DNA of 64,000 bases from the NCBI RefSeq assembly GCF_001984825.2, contig NZ_CP043318.1, forward strand, positions 3,658,001-3,722,000, written 5' to 3'. The DNA comes from Enterobacter chengduensis (GTDB taxonomy: Bacteria; Pseudomonadota; Gammaproteobacteria; Enterobacterales; Enterobacteriaceae). Of this stretch, positions 46,004 to 56,219 are shown one piece after another; the stretch's first letter is position 1, and each line of letters begins with the position of its first letter. The position numbers were made by a program, and so were the translations under genes. The notes below the pieces were generated by a model, which was given only the letters and a program-made list of their open reading frames with translations, made no database searches and had not been told where the DNA came from.

Positions 46004-47980
46004 TTAATGATGTTTCGCTGCGTTAACCCCCAGCCAGTCGAGTATGCCTTGCGCCGCATGACGCCCTTCCGCCATCGCGGTCACCACCAGATCCGCCCCG
46101 CGTACCGCATCGCCGCCGGCGAAGATTTTAGGGTTGGTCGTCTGGTAACGGTAGCGGCTCTCGACCGAAGCAACGATCCGCCCCCGGTCATCCGTTTCGA
46201 CACCCTGCGCCTGCAGCCACGGCATTGCGTGCGGGTTAAAACCAAACGCCATGATGACCGCATCCGCCGCCATCACAAACTCGCTCCCCGCGACGGGAAC
46301 GGGCCGACGCCGCCCCTGCGCATCCGGCTCGCCGAGCTCGGTGCGCAGCATCCGGATACCGTTGGCCTTTCCGTTCGGATCCCGCGTCACCTCAACCGGC
46401 TGGACGTTAAATTCAAACGCCGCGCCCTCTTCTCTGGCGTTCTTCACCTCTTTCTTCGAGCCCGGCATGTTGGCCTCGTCCCGACGATAGGCGCAGGTCA
46501 CCTTCGCCGCGCCGTGGCGTAACGCGGTGCGAACGCAGTCCATCGCGGTATCGCCCCCGCCGAGCACCACCACGTTTAAGCCACGGGTGTCGATGAACGG
46601 TTCGCTGGCCGTCTCCTCCAGCCCCATCACATGCCGCGTGTTGCCGACCAGGAAAGGCAGCGCGTCATAGACCCCGGGCGCGTCTTCATATGGGATACCC
46701 GCCTTCATCGAGCGGTAGGTTCCCACGCCGATGAACAGGGCATCGTAATCGTGCGTTAACTGCGACATCGACACGTCCTGGCCCACCTCGCAGTTCAGCT
46801 CGAAGCGGATTCCCATCCCGGTAAATATCTCCCTGCGCCGCGCGAGCAGCGATTTATCCAGCTTGAATGCCGGGATGCCAAAGGTCAGCAATCCGCCAAT
46901 TTCCGGATGCCGGTCATAGACCGTCACGCTCACGCCGCTGCGCACCAGCACGTCGGCGCACGCCAGCCCGGCCGGCCCCGCGCCGACGATCGCGACGCGT
47001 TTCTCTGTCGGCGTAACGGCGGACATATCCGGCCGCCAGCCCGTCGCCAGGGCCCGATCGGCGATATAGCGCTCGATGTTGCCGATGGTTACAGATCCCG
47101 CCACATCACGTATTGTGCAGGCGCCCTCGCATAATCGGTCCTGCGGACAGACGCGGCCGGTAATTTCAGGTAAACAGTTGGTCTGGTGTGAAAGCGCAAC
47201 CGCGCCGGTGATATCCCCCGCGTTGAGGCGCGCAATCCACTGCGGGATGTGGTTGTGCAGCGGGCAGGTCCATTCGCAGATGCTGTGCTCTCCGCATTTC
47301 AGGCAGCGCGACGCCTCGCGGGCGGCCTGCTCGTCCCGGAACGGCAGGTAGATTTCGTTAAAATGGCCCACGCGCTCTGCGGCAGGGCGTTTGTCGGGCT
47401 CGCCGCGTGGCGGCGTCGCCTGCATCCGCTGCCGTTTGCTGCGGGACGCGTCTTCTCTGACGGCCTCCGCATGCCAGGGCTGCGCCTCCCGGCTGGCCGC
47501 GCGCTGTCGGCGCGATTTGGCCAGATTATCAAGGGCAGCGGGCGTCGCCAGTGAGAGGACATCTGCCGGGCAATTTTCAATACAGGCCGGGCCCTGTGCC
47601 CGCATCAGACAGAGATCGCATTTATTCGCCGAGGCCTTCACGCCGCCGTTGTCGAGCGGGGTGACGATAATCTCCAGCGTGCCGAACGGGCAGGCCACCG
47701 CGCAGGCCTTACAGCCAATGCATTTTTGTTGATTCACCTGTACGCTGTCATCGCATTTGCTGATGGCGCCGTTCGGGCAGCTTTGCGCGCAGGGGGCATT
47801 TTCGCAGTGGTGACAGGTGACGGGGCTGCGCTTCTCGCCGGCACTCAGGACCGTGATACGGGGGTGAAAATGGCGCTCGCTCAGGACGTGCTGCCCATCG
47901 TTGTGCGCCATTACGCAGGCCACTTCGCAGGCGCGACACCCAATGCACTGCTGGCTATTAGCCATAATAAAACGATTCAT
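46004..47980 (-). CDS. aegA: AegA, iron-sulfur/FAD oxidoreductase fused to a GltD-like domain
   Basis: A 658-residue protein. The N-terminal part (1-180) is ferredoxin-like with several CxxCxxC clusters (CIGCRACEVAC, CHHCENAPCAQSC, CIGCKACAVAC, CDLCLMRAQGPAC). The rest resembles the small subunit of glutamate synthase: CLKCGEH and CEWTCPLHNHIP, a first dinucleotide site GAGPAGLACADV, and a second GGGDTAMDCVRTA. In E. coli it is linked to formate-dependent urate degradation. The frame opens at 48058, but MNRFIMANSQQCIGC at 47980 is the conserved start. Divergent from narQ; anaerobic control is likely. Confidence 0.93.
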   Translation of the reverse strand: MNRFIMANSQQCIGCRACEVACVMAHNDGQHVLSERHFHPRITVLSAGEKRSPVTCHHCENAPCAQSCPNGAISKCDDSVQVNQQKCIGCKACAVACPFGTLEIIVTPLDNGGVKASANKCDLCLMRAQGPACIENCPADVLSLATPAALDNLAKSRRQRAASREAQPWHAEAVREDASRSKRQRMQATPPRGEPDKRPAAERVGHFNEIYLPFRDEQAAREASRCLKCGEHSICEWTCPLHNHIPQWIARLNAGDITGAVALSHQTNCLPEITGRVCPQDRLCEGACTIRDVAGSVTIGNIERYIADRALATGWRPDMSAVTPTEKRVAIVGAGPAGLACADVLVRSGVSVTVYDRHPEIGGLLTFGIPAFKLDKSLLARRREIFTGMGIRFELNCEVGQDVSMSQLTHDYDALFIGVGTYRSMKAGIPYEDAPGVYDALPFLVGNTRHVMGLEETASEPFIDTRGLNVVVLGGGDTAMDCVRTALRHGAAKVTCAYRRDEANMPGSKKEVKNAREEGAAFEFNVQPVEVTRDPNGKANGIRMLRTELGEPDAQGRRRPVPVAGSEFVMAADAVIMAFGFNPHAMPWLQAQGVETDDRGRIVASVESRYRYQTTNPKIFAGGDAVRGADLVVTAMAEGRHAAQGILDWLGVNAAKHH

Positions 47981-48132
47981 AACCACACCTGTTTTTGGTT
48001 CAATAACCTTTTTCTTTATAAGAGTATGGTATTTACGCATCACTGCGCGATCGGGCAATGTTCAACCGCCCGGAACGCCCAATTATTTCCAGTGAACCTG
48101 TGGCAGATCAATTTTATTCAGAGAGCCGTTCT

Positions 48133-49827
48133 GTGACCGTTAAACGCCCCGTTTCCGGAAGCCTTGCCTGGGCTTTCTTTTCGATTATTGCCTTATCCGT
48201 GCTGACCAGCACCGTCGCGCTGCTGACGCTTGCCAGCAGCCAGCGTGACGCCGAAGCCATTAATATCGCGGGTTCGCTGCGTATGCAGAGCTATCGTCTG
48301 GGCTACGAGATGCAGCGCAACAGCCCTTCCCTTGCCGCGCATCGCGAGAGCTGGCAACAGACGCTCGGCGCGCCTGCCCTGCAGAAGCTGGACCGCTGGT
48401 ACGTCCCGGACAATGTTAAGGCGCGCTACCAGCAGCTGCACGTGGCCTGGCAGGAGATGGATACGCGCATCGCCCGCGGCGACAGCGCGTGGTATGACGA
48501 TCACATTGAAGATTTTGTCAGCCGCATCGACGCCTTTGTGCTCGCCCTGCAGCACTACACCGAACATAAAATCCAGACGGTGACCCTCCTCTCTCTGGCG
48601 GGCGCGCTCGGGATCCTGCTGCTGACGCTGTTTACCCTGCGACGCATCCGTCGTCAGGTGGTGCTCCCGCTGAATAACCTGGTAGCGGCCAGCGAGCGCA
48701 TTGAGCGAGGAGATTTTGCCACCCCTGCGCCGGATAGCGCCCTGCCGAACGAGCTGGGCCAGCTTTCGCGCGCCTTCAACCACATGTCCGCCGAGCTGGC
48801 GACGCTTTACCGTTCGCTCGAAGCCTCGGTCGCGGAAAAGACGCGCCATTTGCATGAGGCCCACCAGCAGCTCGACATGCTGTTCAAATGCTCTCAGGCG
48901 CTGAATACCGGCCAGATAGACAGCCACTGCTTCCGGCATATCCTGCAGATTGTCCATGACTATACGCAGATGAGTTATCTGGAATTGCGCACCAGCGACG
49001 ACTGGCGAGTGTGTGAAGGGACTGCGTCGGACCACATCCCGCTGCAAAACCTGCCGGTACTGATGCAGGACACGCTCTACGGCGAGCTGCGCTGGCAGAG
49101 CGAGGCGGACAGCGTCCCCCTCCCGCTGATGCGAAGCGTGGCGACCATGCTCGGGCGCGGGCTGTACTTTAACCAGGCGCAAAAGCATTACCAGCAGCTG
49201 CTCTTAATGGAAGAGCGCGCCACCATCGCCCGCGAGCTGCACGATTCGCTGGCGCAGGTGCTGTCGTATTTGCGCATCCAGCTTGCCCTGCTCAAGCGCG
49301 CCGTGCCGGAGGAAAATAGTCCGGCGCAGACCATCATCGCCGACTTCTCCCGCGAGCTGAACAATGCCTGGCAGCAGCTGCGCGAGCTGCTCACCACCTT
49401 CCGCCTGACGCTAAACCACGCGAACCTACCCGCGGCGCTGCAGGAATCCCTCGACGTGCTGCAGAGCCAGACGCAGGCTAAGCTTCATCTCGACTGCCGC
49501 CTCTCCTCCCTGGCGCTCGATGCGCAAAAGCAGGTGCATTTGCTGCAGATCGTACGTGAGGGCGTGTTGAACGCCATTAAGCACGCGCAGGCCAGCGAGA
49601 TCACCGTCAGCTGCGTCACCGCAGCGGACGGTACGCACAGCGTCAGCATTCGCGACAACGGCATCGGGATTGGCGAGGCCAGCGAACCGCCGGGCCACTA
49701 CGGGCTTAATATTATGCGCGAACGCGCGCAACGCCTTGGAGGAATGCTGTACTTTTCGCAGCCGCAAAACGGCGGCACCCTGGTCAGCGTGACGTTCCCG
49801 GTGCCTGCGCCGTTAACGGGTAAATAA
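48133..49827 (+). CDS. narQ: Nitrate/nitrite sensor histidine kinase NarQ
   Basis: Membrane kinase that phosphorylates NarL and NarP in response to nitrate and nitrite. In order: first membrane segment (about 14-35), periplasmic sensor with the P-box (AGSLRMQSYRLGYEMQ), second membrane segment (about 147-165), HAMP, a cysteine-containing central module, HisKA_3 with the His in RELHDSLAQVLSYLR, and an ATPase domain (DNGIGIGE, HYGLNIMRERA). The frame is open from 48058, but alignment points to a GTG start at 48133 (VTVKRPVSGSL), giving 564 residues, with GAGAG upstream. Confidence 0.92.
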   Translation: MTVKRPVSGSLAWAFFSIIALSVLTSTVALLTLASSQRDAEAINIAGSLRMQSYRLGYEMQRNSPSLAAHRESWQQTLGAPALQKLDRWYVPDNVKARYQQLHVAWQEMDTRIARGDSAWYDDHIEDFVSRIDAFVLALQHYTEHKIQTVTLLSLAGALGILLLTLFTLRRIRRQVVLPLNNLVAASERIERGDFATPAPDSALPNELGQLSRAFNHMSAELATLYRSLEASVAEKTRHLHEAHQQLDMLFKCSQALNTGQIDSHCFRHILQIVHDYTQMSYLELRTSDDWRVCEGTASDHIPLQNLPVLMQDTLYGELRWQSEADSVPLPLMRSVATMLGRGLYFNQAQKHYQQLLLMEERATIARELHDSLAQVLSYLRIQLALLKRAVPEENSPAQTIIADFSRELNNAWQQLRELLTTFRLTLNHANLPAALQESLDVLQSQTQAKLHLDCRLSSLALDAQKQVHLLQIVREGVLNAIKHAQASEITVSCVTAADGTHSVSIRDNGIGIGEASEPPGHYGLNIMRERAQRLGGMLYFSQPQNGGTLVSVTFPVPAPLTGK

Positions 49828-49849
49828 CGGTAAAGGGGCATGCGCAGGG

Positions 49850-49898
<49 letters not shown>

Positions 49899-49969
49899 CT
49901 GGGCCTTAACGCTAAAGTTAGGCGGGCAATAAACAATAATGACGTGCAGCAAAACGAGGTCACTTTTAC

Positions 49970-52900
49970 ATGGCGAATTTCTTCATCGATCGCCCCATTT
50001 TTGCCTGGGTGCTTGCCATCCTGTTGTGTCTGACAGGCGTCCTGGCCATTACTTCACTTCCCGTTGAGCAATACCCTGACCTGGCCCCGCCGAACGTGCG
50101 CGTCACCGCAAACTATCCCGGCGCGTCTGCGCAGACGCTGGAAAATACCGTGACGCAGGTTATCGAGCAGAACATGACGGGTCTGGATAATCTGATGTAC
50201 ATGTCCTCGCAAAGCAGCGCCACGGGACAGGCGACGGTTACCCTGAGCTTTAAGGCAGGCACCGACCCGGACGAAGCGGTGCAGCAGGTGCAAAACCAGC
50301 TGCAGTCGGCCATGCGCAAACTTCCTCAGGCGGTGCAGAACCAGGGCGTTACCGTGCGTAAAACCGGTGATACCAACATACTGACCATCGCGTTTGTCTC
50401 GACGGATGGCTCGATGGATAAACAGGACATTGCGGACTACGTCGCCAGTAATATTCAGGATCCCATCAGCCGCATTAACGGCGTCGGGGATATCGACGCC
50501 TACGGCTCACAATACTCCATGCGCATCTGGCTCGATCCGAACAAGCTGAACAGTTATCAGATGACGGCAACCGACGTGACGGATGCCATCAAAGCTCAGA
50601 ACGCGCAGATTGCCGTAGGGCAACTGGGGGGGACGCCGTCCGTTGATAAGCAAGCCCTGAACGCCACCATTAATTCGCAATCCCTGCTCCAGACGCCGGA
50701 CCAGTTTCGCAATATCACCCTGCGCGTCAATCAGGATGGATCGGAAGTGCGCCTGGGCGATGTGGCAACGGTGGAAATGGGCGCGGAGAAATATGACTAC
50801 CTGAGCCGCTTTAACGGCAATCCGGCCTCCGGTCTGGGGATTAAGCTGGCCTCCGGCGCAAACGAAATGGCGACGTCGAAGCTGGTGCTGGACCGTCTGG
50901 ATGAACTGTCGCAGTATTTCCCGCACGGGCTGGAGTACAAAGTCGCCTATGAAACCACCTCCTTCGTTAAGGCCTCGATTGAGGACGTGGTGAAGACCCT
51001 GCTGGAAGCCATTGCCCTGGTGTTCCTGGTCATGTACCTGTTCCTGCAAAACTTCCGCGCCACGCTTATCCCCACCATTGCCGTCCCGGTGGTGCTGCTG
51101 GGGACCTTTGCGGTGCTTTACGCGTTCGGGTACAGCATTAACACTCTGACAATGTTTGCCATGGTGCTGGCGATTGGCCTGCTGGTGGACGATGCCATCG
51201 TGGTGGTCGAAAACGTCGAGCGCATCATGAGCGAAGAAGGGCTCTCACCGCGCCAGGCGACGCGCAAATCCATGGGGCAAATTCAGGGAGCGCTGGTCGG
51301 GATTGCGATGGTGCTGTCGGCCGTCTTTATCCCGATGGCCTTCTTTGGCGGCACCACCGGGGCGATTTACCGCCAGTTCTCAATCACCATCGTCTCGGCG
51401 ATGGTGCTCTCCGTGCTGGTGGCGCTGATCCTCACCCCCGCGCTGTGCGCCACCCTTCTAAAGCCGCTGCACAAAGGGGAGCAGCACGGGCAGAAAGGGT
51501 TCTTCGGCTGGTTTAACCGGATGTTTAACCGCAACGCCGCGCGCTATGAATCTGCCGTTGGCCGCGTACTGCACCGCAGCCTGCGCTGGATGATGATTTA
51601 CGTTGTGCTGCTGGGCGGTATGGTCTGGCTGTTTATGCACCTGCCCACCTCGTTCCTGCCGATGGAAGACCGGGGGATGTTCACCACCTCGGTGCAGCTC
51701 CCGAGCGGCGCTACGCAGCAGCAGACGCTGAAAGTGGTTCAGAAAGTGGAGCAGTATTTCTTCACTCAAGAGAAAGATAACGTTGTGTCGGTCTTCTCCA
51801 CCGTCGGCTCCGGCCCGGGCGGAAACGGGCAGAACGTCGCCCGGATGTTCGTCCGCCTGAAGGACTGGGACCAGCGCGATACCCGCACGGGCACCTCGTT
51901 CGCCATCATTGAACGCGCGACGAAAGCCTTTGCGCGCATCAAAGAAGCGCGCGTCTTTGCCAGCAGCCCGCCAGCGATAAGCGGGCTGGGCAGTTCCGCC
52001 GGGTTCGATATGGAGCTGCAGGATCACGCCGGCGCGGGCCACTCGGCGCTAATGGCGGCACGCGACAAGCTGCTGGAGCTGGCAGGAAAAGATTCAGGCC
52101 TGACCCGCGTTCGCCATAACGGCCTTGACGACAGCCCGCAGCTGCAGGTGGATATCGATCAGCGCAAGGCGCAGGCGCTGGGCGTCTCGATTAACGATAT
52201 CAACGACACCCTGCAAACGGCGTGGGGCTCAAGCTATGTGAATGACTTTATGGATCGCGGCCGCGTGAAAAAAGTGTACGTCCAGTCCGCCGCGCCGTAC
52301 CGCATGCTGCCGGATGATATAAACCGCTGGTTTGTCAGAAATAATGTCGGCGGCATGGTGCCGTTCTCCGCGTTTGCCACCTCGCGCTGGGAGAGCGGCT
52401 CGCCGCGCCTGGAGCGCTATAACGGCTACTCTGCGGTTGAAATCGTCGGGGAAGCCGCGCCGGGCGTCAGTACCGGTACCGCGATGGACACCATGGAAAA
52501 GCTGGTGCAGCAGCTGCCCGCCGGCTTTGGCCTGGAGTGGACGGCCATGTCTTACCAGGAGCGCCTCTCCGGGGCGCAGGCCCCCGCGCTTTACGCGCTC
52601 TCTCTGCTGGTGGTCTTCCTCTGCCTTGCCGCATTGTATGAAAGCTGGTCGGTTCCGTTCTCGGTTATGCTGGTGGTGCCGCTTGGGGTTATCGGCGCGC
52701 TGCTGGCGACCTGGATGCGCGGCCTGGAGAACGATGTTTACTTCCAGGTGGGTCTGCTCACCGTGATTGGGCTATCGGCGAAGAACGCCATTCTGATCGT
52801 TGAGTTTGCCAATGAGATGAATGCCAAAGGCCACGAGCTGATGGCCGCCACGCTGCACGCCTGCCGTCAGCGCTTACGTCCGATCCTGATGACGTCGCTG

Positions 52901-53083
52901 GCGTTTGTGTTTGGCGTACTGCCGATGGCAACCAGCACCGGCGCAGGCTCCAGCAGCCAGCATGCCGTCGGTACGGGCGTCATGGGCGGCATGATTTCGG
53001 CAACCATTCTGGCCATTTACTTCGTGCCGCTGTTCTTTGTGCTGGTGCGTCGCCGCTTCCCGCTAAAGGAGCGGGCAGAGTAA
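49970..53083 (+). CDS. acrD: RND multidrug efflux pump AcrD
   Basis: A 1037-residue inner-membrane pump that works with AcrA and TolC and exports aminoglycosides and other amphiphilic compounds. It shows twelve membrane segments with two large periplasmic loops (about 30-335 and 560-870). The proton relay is in [15 protein letters not shown] (two Asp, fourth membrane segment) and [13 protein letters not shown] (Lys, tenth segment). No membrane-fusion partner gene is adjacent, as expected for AcrD. It has its own terminator. Confidence 0.96.
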   Translation: MANFFIDRPIFAWVLAILLCLTGVLAITSLPVEQYPDLAPPNVRVTANYPGASAQTLENTVTQVIEQNMTGLDNLMYMSSQSSATGQATVTLSFKAGTDPDEAVQQVQNQLQSAMRKLPQAVQNQGVTVRKTGDTNILTIAFVSTDGSMDKQDIADYVASNIQDPISRINGVGDIDAYGSQYSMRIWLDPNKLNSYQMTATDVTDAIKAQNAQIAVGQLGGTPSVDKQALNATINSQSLLQTPDQFRNITLRVNQDGSEVRLGDVATVEMGAEKYDYLSRFNGNPASGLGIKLASGANEMATSKLVLDRLDELSQYFPHGLEYKVAYETTSFVKASIEDVVKTLLEAIALVFLVMYLFLQNFRATLIPTIAVPVVLLGTFAVLYAFGYSINTLTMFAMVLAIGLLVDDAIVVVENVERIMSEEGLSPRQATRKSMGQIQGALVGIAMVLSAVFIPMAFFGGTTGAIYRQFSITIVSAMVLSVLVALILTPALCATLLKPLHKGEQHGQKGFFGWFNRMFNRNAARYESAVGRVLHRSLRWMMIYVVLLGGMVWLFMHLPTSFLPMEDRGMFTTSVQLPSGATQQQTLKVVQKVEQYFFTQEKDNVVSVFSTVGSGPGGNGQNVARMFVRLKDWDQRDTRTGTSFAIIERATKAFARIKEARVFASSPPAISGLGSSAGFDMELQDHAGAGHSALMAARDKLLELAGKDSGLTRVRHNGLDDSPQLQVDIDQRKAQALGVSINDINDTLQTAWGSSYVNDFMDRGRVKKVYVQSAAPYRMLPDDINRWFVRNNVGGMVPFSAFATSRWESGSPRLERYNGYSAVEIVGEAAPGVSTGTAMDTMEKLVQQLPAGFGLEWTAMSYQERLSGAQAPALYALSLLVVFLCLAALYESWSVPFSVMLVVPLGVIGALLATWMRGLENDVYFQVGLLTVIGLSAKNAILIVEFANEMNAKGHELMAATLHACRQRLRPILMTSLAFVFGVLPMATSTGAGSSSQHAVGTGVMGGMISATILAIYFVPLFFVLVRRRFPLKERAE

Positions 53084-53094
53084 GTCGCTGAAAT

Positions 53095-53126
53095 AAAAAA
53101 AGGCGGCTTAATCGGCCGCCTTTTTA
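53095..53126 (+). terminator. Terminator after acrD
   Basis: Hairpin AGGCGGC-TTAATCG-GCCGCCT with a T tract. Confidence 0.88.
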
Positions 53127-53192
53127 CTGTGTGATTAAGTCACACTATGGTTATTTTACTTATTTTAGTGCTCTTGCAATTCTTACTGAATG

Positions 53193-53252
53193 TCATTTAC
53201 GAAGCATGCCTTCGATAAAATCTTTCCAGTTCCCCAGTTCACGTTCAATCAT
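53193..53252 (-). CDS. ypfM: YpfM, 19-residue small protein
   Basis: The minus strand encodes MIERELGNWKDFIEGMLRK followed by TGA. This is the exact sequence I recall for E. coli YpfM, a verified small protein in the same place between acrD and yffB. GAGGTT lies just upstream of the ATG as a ribosome site. The peptide is short, charged and amphipathic (Trp/Phe on one face); no function is known. Its conservation amid a poorly conserved intergenic region supports it being real. Confidence 0.9.
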   Translation of the reverse strand: MIERELGNWKDFIEGMLRK

Positions 53253-53639
53253 AACAACCTCTCTTATTATTATGCGCATTCTACAAAAACGGACCATCGT
53301 TGTGAAGACTATTTAACCAATTGCTGTGATTGTACCCCACGTCCTGCGGGGATTTATGATAAATATGAACGGAGTGACCTCAATTTTTTGTGACGGCCAG
53401 CAATATTCTGAAATAACCTTACGGATGGGTGAGTTTTATTTTACCTGCTGAGTTTATTCGAAATTTAAACCAGTTGGACATCTATGCTTAAATGATGAAA
53501 GAATATTCAGCTTACAGTTGTGAGTCGAATTAAGAAGACCCGTTAATCCAGACAATTCCTGAATGTGTTATATTCCACTTAAGGATATATCTTCGAATTT
53601 ACTGAACATTTAATTATCAGAACATCAAAAGGATTCATC
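53253..53639. other. AT-rich intergenic region between ypfM and yffB
   Basis: 387 bases without a supported gene and markedly richer in A and T than the rest of the window. It must hold the promoters of ypfM (minus) and yffB (plus). A GC-rich hairpin CCCACGTCCTGCGGGG-like block (near 53336-53352) is the only compact structure noted. A short plus-strand frame from 53190 overlaps ypfM antisense and is not believable. Confidence 0.6.
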
Positions 53640-53990
53640 ATGGTTGTGATGTACGGCATTAAAAATTGCGACACCATCAAAAAAGCCCGCCGCTGGCTGG
53701 AGGCCAACGGCGTGGAGTACCGCTTCCACGATTACCGTGCCGATGGGCTTGATGCAGAATTTTTGCATAGCGCTATCCGCGAGCGGGGCTGGGAAGCGCT
53801 GCTGAACACCCGCGGCACCACCTGGCGTAAACTGGACGAATCCCTGCGCGCCAGCATCAAAGATGCCGACAGCGCGGCCAAACTGATGCTCGACATGCCG
53901 GCAATTATCAAACGCCCATTGCTCTGCGCGCCAGGGCAGCCTATGCTGCTGGGTTTCAGTGAAACCCTTTATTCCGACTTTTTTCGTTGA
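53640..53990 (+). CDS. yffB: YffB, ArsC/Spx-family protein
   Basis: A 116-residue thioredoxin-fold protein of the arsenate reductase (ArsC) family, with [17 protein letters not shown] at the N-terminus (single Cys10) and [12 protein letters not shown] near residue 60. Only one of the usual redox cysteines is present in the N-terminal motif, so it may use glutathione or have a non-reductase role. The function is uncertain. It lies ten bases before dapE and is probably co-transcribed. Confidence 0.92.
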   Translation: MVVMYGIKNCDTIKKARRWLEANGVEYRFHDYRADGLDAEFLHSAIRERGWEALLNTRGTTWRKLDESLRASIKDADSAAKLMLDMPAIIKRPLLCAPGQPMLLGFSETLYSDFFR

Positions 53991-54000
53991 GGTGTAGTTT

Positions 54001-55128
54001 ATGTCATGCCCGGTCATTGAGCTGACTCAGCAGCTTATTCGCCGTCCTTCCCTTAGCCCGGACGACGCAGGTTGTCAGGCGCTTATGATTGAACGCCTGC
54101 GTGCCATCGGCTTTACCGTTGAACGCATGGATTTTGGCGATACCCAGAACTTCTGGGCGTGGCGCGGTCAGGGCGAAACGCTGGCCTTTGCCGGGCATAC
54201 CGACGTCGTTCCCGCCGGTGACGCGGATCGCTGGATTAACCCGCCGTTTGAGCCGACCATCCGCGATGGCATGCTGTTTGGCCGCGGCGCGGCAGACATG
54301 AAAGGCTCTCTGGCGGCGATGGTCGTGGCGGCAGAGCGCTTCGTGGCGCAGCATCCGAACCACAAAAACCGTCTCGCGTTTTTAATCACCTCCGACGAAG
54401 AAGCCAGCGCGCACAACGGTACCGTGAAGGTCGTTGAAGCGCTGATGGCGCGCAGCGAGCGTCTGGACTACTGCCTGGTCGGCGAGCCGTCCAGTACCGA
54501 AGTGGTGGGCGACGTCGTGAAAAACGGTCGCCGTGGCTCACTGACCTGTAACCTCACCATTCACGGCGTTCAGGGGCACGTTGCTTATCCGCATCTGGCC
54601 GATAACCCGGTCCATCGCGCCGCGCCGATGCTGAGCGAGCTGGTGGCGATTGAGTGGGATAAGGGCAACGAGTTCTTCCCGCCGACCAGCATGCAGATTG
54701 CAAACGTCAAGGCCGGAACCGGCAGCAACAACGTGATCCCGGGGGACTTCTTCGTCCAGTTCAACTTCCGCTTCAGCACCGAACTGACCGATGAAATGAT
54801 TAAAGCCCGCGTGATCGCCCTGCTGGAAAAATATGAGCTGCGCTATAGCCTGGACTGGTGGCTTTCCGGCCAGCCGTTCCTGACGCAGCGCGGCAAACTG
54901 GTGGATGCGGTGGTGAACGCCATCGAGCACTATAATGAAATTAAGCCACAGCTGCTGACGACGGGTGGCACCTCAGACGGACGCTTTATCGCTCGTATGG
55001 GGGCTCAGGTTGTCGAACTGGGGCCAGTCAACGCAACCATTCATAAAATAAATGAGTGTGTCAATGCGGCAGATTTGCAACTGCTGGCCCGTATGTATCA
55101 ACGTATTATGGAGCAACTCGTCGCCTGA
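54001..55128 (+). CDS. dapE: Succinyl-diaminopimelate desuccinylase
   Basis: Di-zinc hydrolase making LL-diaminopimelate in lysine and peptidoglycan synthesis. The 375-residue M20 enzyme shows [10 protein letters not shown] (metal-binding His and nearby Asp), RGAADMKGS (bridging Asp), the catalytic Glu pair in [10 protein letters not shown], and [13 protein letters not shown] central dimerisation domain is intact. The window also encodes dapA at 61.0-61.9 kb, from the same pathway. Confidence 0.97.
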   Translation: MSCPVIELTQQLIRRPSLSPDDAGCQALMIERLRAIGFTVERMDFGDTQNFWAWRGQGETLAFAGHTDVVPAGDADRWINPPFEPTIRDGMLFGRGAADMKGSLAAMVVAAERFVAQHPNHKNRLAFLITSDEEASAHNGTVKVVEALMARSERLDYCLVGEPSSTEVVGDVVKNGRRGSLTCNLTIHGVQGHVAYPHLADNPVHRAAPMLSELVAIEWDKGNEFFPPTSMQIANVKAGTGSNNVIPGDFFVQFNFRFSTELTDEMIKARVIALLEKYELRYSLDWWLSGQPFLTQRGKLVDAVVNAIEHYNEIKPQLLTTGGTSDGRFIARMGAQVVELGPVNATIHKINECVNAADLQLLARMYQRIMEQLVA

Positions 55129-55152
55129 CGAACGCTCTGAGAGGAATAGCGA

Positions 55153-55350
55153 ATGGATTGGCTTTCAAAGTACTGGTGGGTTCTGGTGCTGGTTTTTCTG
55201 GTCGGCGTACTGCTTAACGTGATTAAAGATCTTAAGCGCGTTGACCATAAAAAGTTTCTCGCCAACAAACCGGATCTTCCCCCTCACCGTGATTTTAACG
55301 ACAAGTGGGACGATGACGACGACTGGCCGAAGAAGGACCAGAAGAAGTAA
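55153..55350 (+). CDS. ypfN: YpfN, UPF0370 small membrane protein
   Basis: A 65-residue protein with one N-terminal membrane segment (residues 6-25, [20 protein letters not shown]) and a highly charged cytoplasmic tail with a DDDDDW run. It follows dapE by 24 bases and is likely translated from the same message. The function is unknown. Confidence 0.92.
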   Translation: MDWLSKYWWVLVLVFLVGVLLNVIKDLKRVDHKKFLANKPDLPPHRDFNDKWDDDDDWPKKDQKK

Positions 55351-55360
55351 TTGTACTCCC

Positions 55361-55442
55361 CCCTCACCCTAACCCTCTCCCCAAAGGGAGAGGGTACATG
55401 ACTCCCCTCGCCCCTGCGGGGAGAGGGGCTGGGGGTGAGGGG
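55361..55442. repeat. Palindromic repeat between ypfN and ypfH
   Basis: CCCTCACCCTAACCCTCTCC paired with GGGAGAGGG, then a second arm CCCCTCGCCCC...GGGGAGAGGGG, closing with GGGGGTGAGGGG. It is a member of the same family as the block at 38496-38573 and lies between convergent genes. Confidence 0.83.
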
Positions 55443-55450
55443 CGAAGTGT

Positions 55451-56146
55451 CTACATAAACTCTACAATATCATCGTTATCCGGCTTACCGCCGCTGAGCG
55501 CTTCATCAAAGTAGTGCTTTGGCACGGTATAGCGCAAACGATCGAGCGCAAACTGCATGCTGCGGTCGTCGATCGCGTGGCCCAGATCGTCAACGATGTC
55601 CAGCGTCACGTCTCCGCCTTCGCGAATCAACGCTTCCTGCGCGGCAACCGCGTGCGAAAGCTCAATCACCCGGTCTTCACCGCCGTGGATCAGGTGGATC
55701 GTGGTCTGCGTTGTCGCGCTCGTCGGCAGCGTCGCAAAGCGGCCGTTAAACGCTATTACCCGCGAAGCCAGACCCGGCTGCGCTTTTATGCTTTCCAGAG
55801 ACATAATAGATCCCTGCGAGAAGCCAATCAGCGCGGTCGCGTCGGCCCCCACGCCGCTCTGCTGCTGCCAGTAGCGCACAACGTCGATAAACGTCGGCAT
55901 GATGGCGTCGATGCGCGCCTGACGGTTCTCTTCCGTTACGCCCTGAACCGAGAACCACTGCCGCCCGTTCGGGCCGCATGGCTCTACGCCACCGATGCTG
56001 ACAATCAGCGCGTCGGGGAAAACGGGCGCAAACCAGCTGCCGATCTGCCCCATATTGACGGCATTATCGCCAACGCCATGAAACAGAAGCAGCAACTGTT
56101 TAGCCGGTGTGTCAGGGCTTTGAACTACAAAATGGTCGTGTTTCAT
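55451..56146 (-). CDS. ypfH: YpfH, carboxylesterase/phospholipase-like hydrolase
   Basis: A 231-residue alpha/beta hydrolase: LLLLFHGVGDN (oxyanion region), the nucleophile Ser in LIGFSQGSIM, Asp in HGGEDRVIEL and His in DLGHAID complete the triad. E. coli YpfH shows esterase activity on short acyl substrates; the natural substrate is unknown. The frame opens at 56206; the ATG at 56146 (MKHDHFVVQSPDTPA) is the conserved start. It is transcribed in the same direction as tmcA upstream. Confidence 0.93.
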   Translation of the reverse strand: MKHDHFVVQSPDTPAKQLLLLFHGVGDNAVNMGQIGSWFAPVFPDALIVSIGGVEPCGPNGRQWFSVQGVTEENRQARIDAIMPTFIDVVRYWQQQSGVGADATALIGFSQGSIMSLESIKAQPGLASRVIAFNGRFATLPTSATTQTTIHLIHGGEDRVIELSHAVAAQEALIREGGDVTLDIVDDLGHAIDDRSMQFALDRLRYTVPKHYFDEALSGGKPDNDDIVEFM

Positions 56147-56219
56147 GGTGGTCTCCTTAATAGATGACCTGGATTCTACGCCTCCCGGCGGGAATGACCA
56201 TGCCACTTTACTGAAGAAG

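Noticed and set aside
53190..53393. A plus-strand frame in the yffB upstream region
   Set aside because: It is antisense to ypfM, lacks a ribosome site and has no conserved features.
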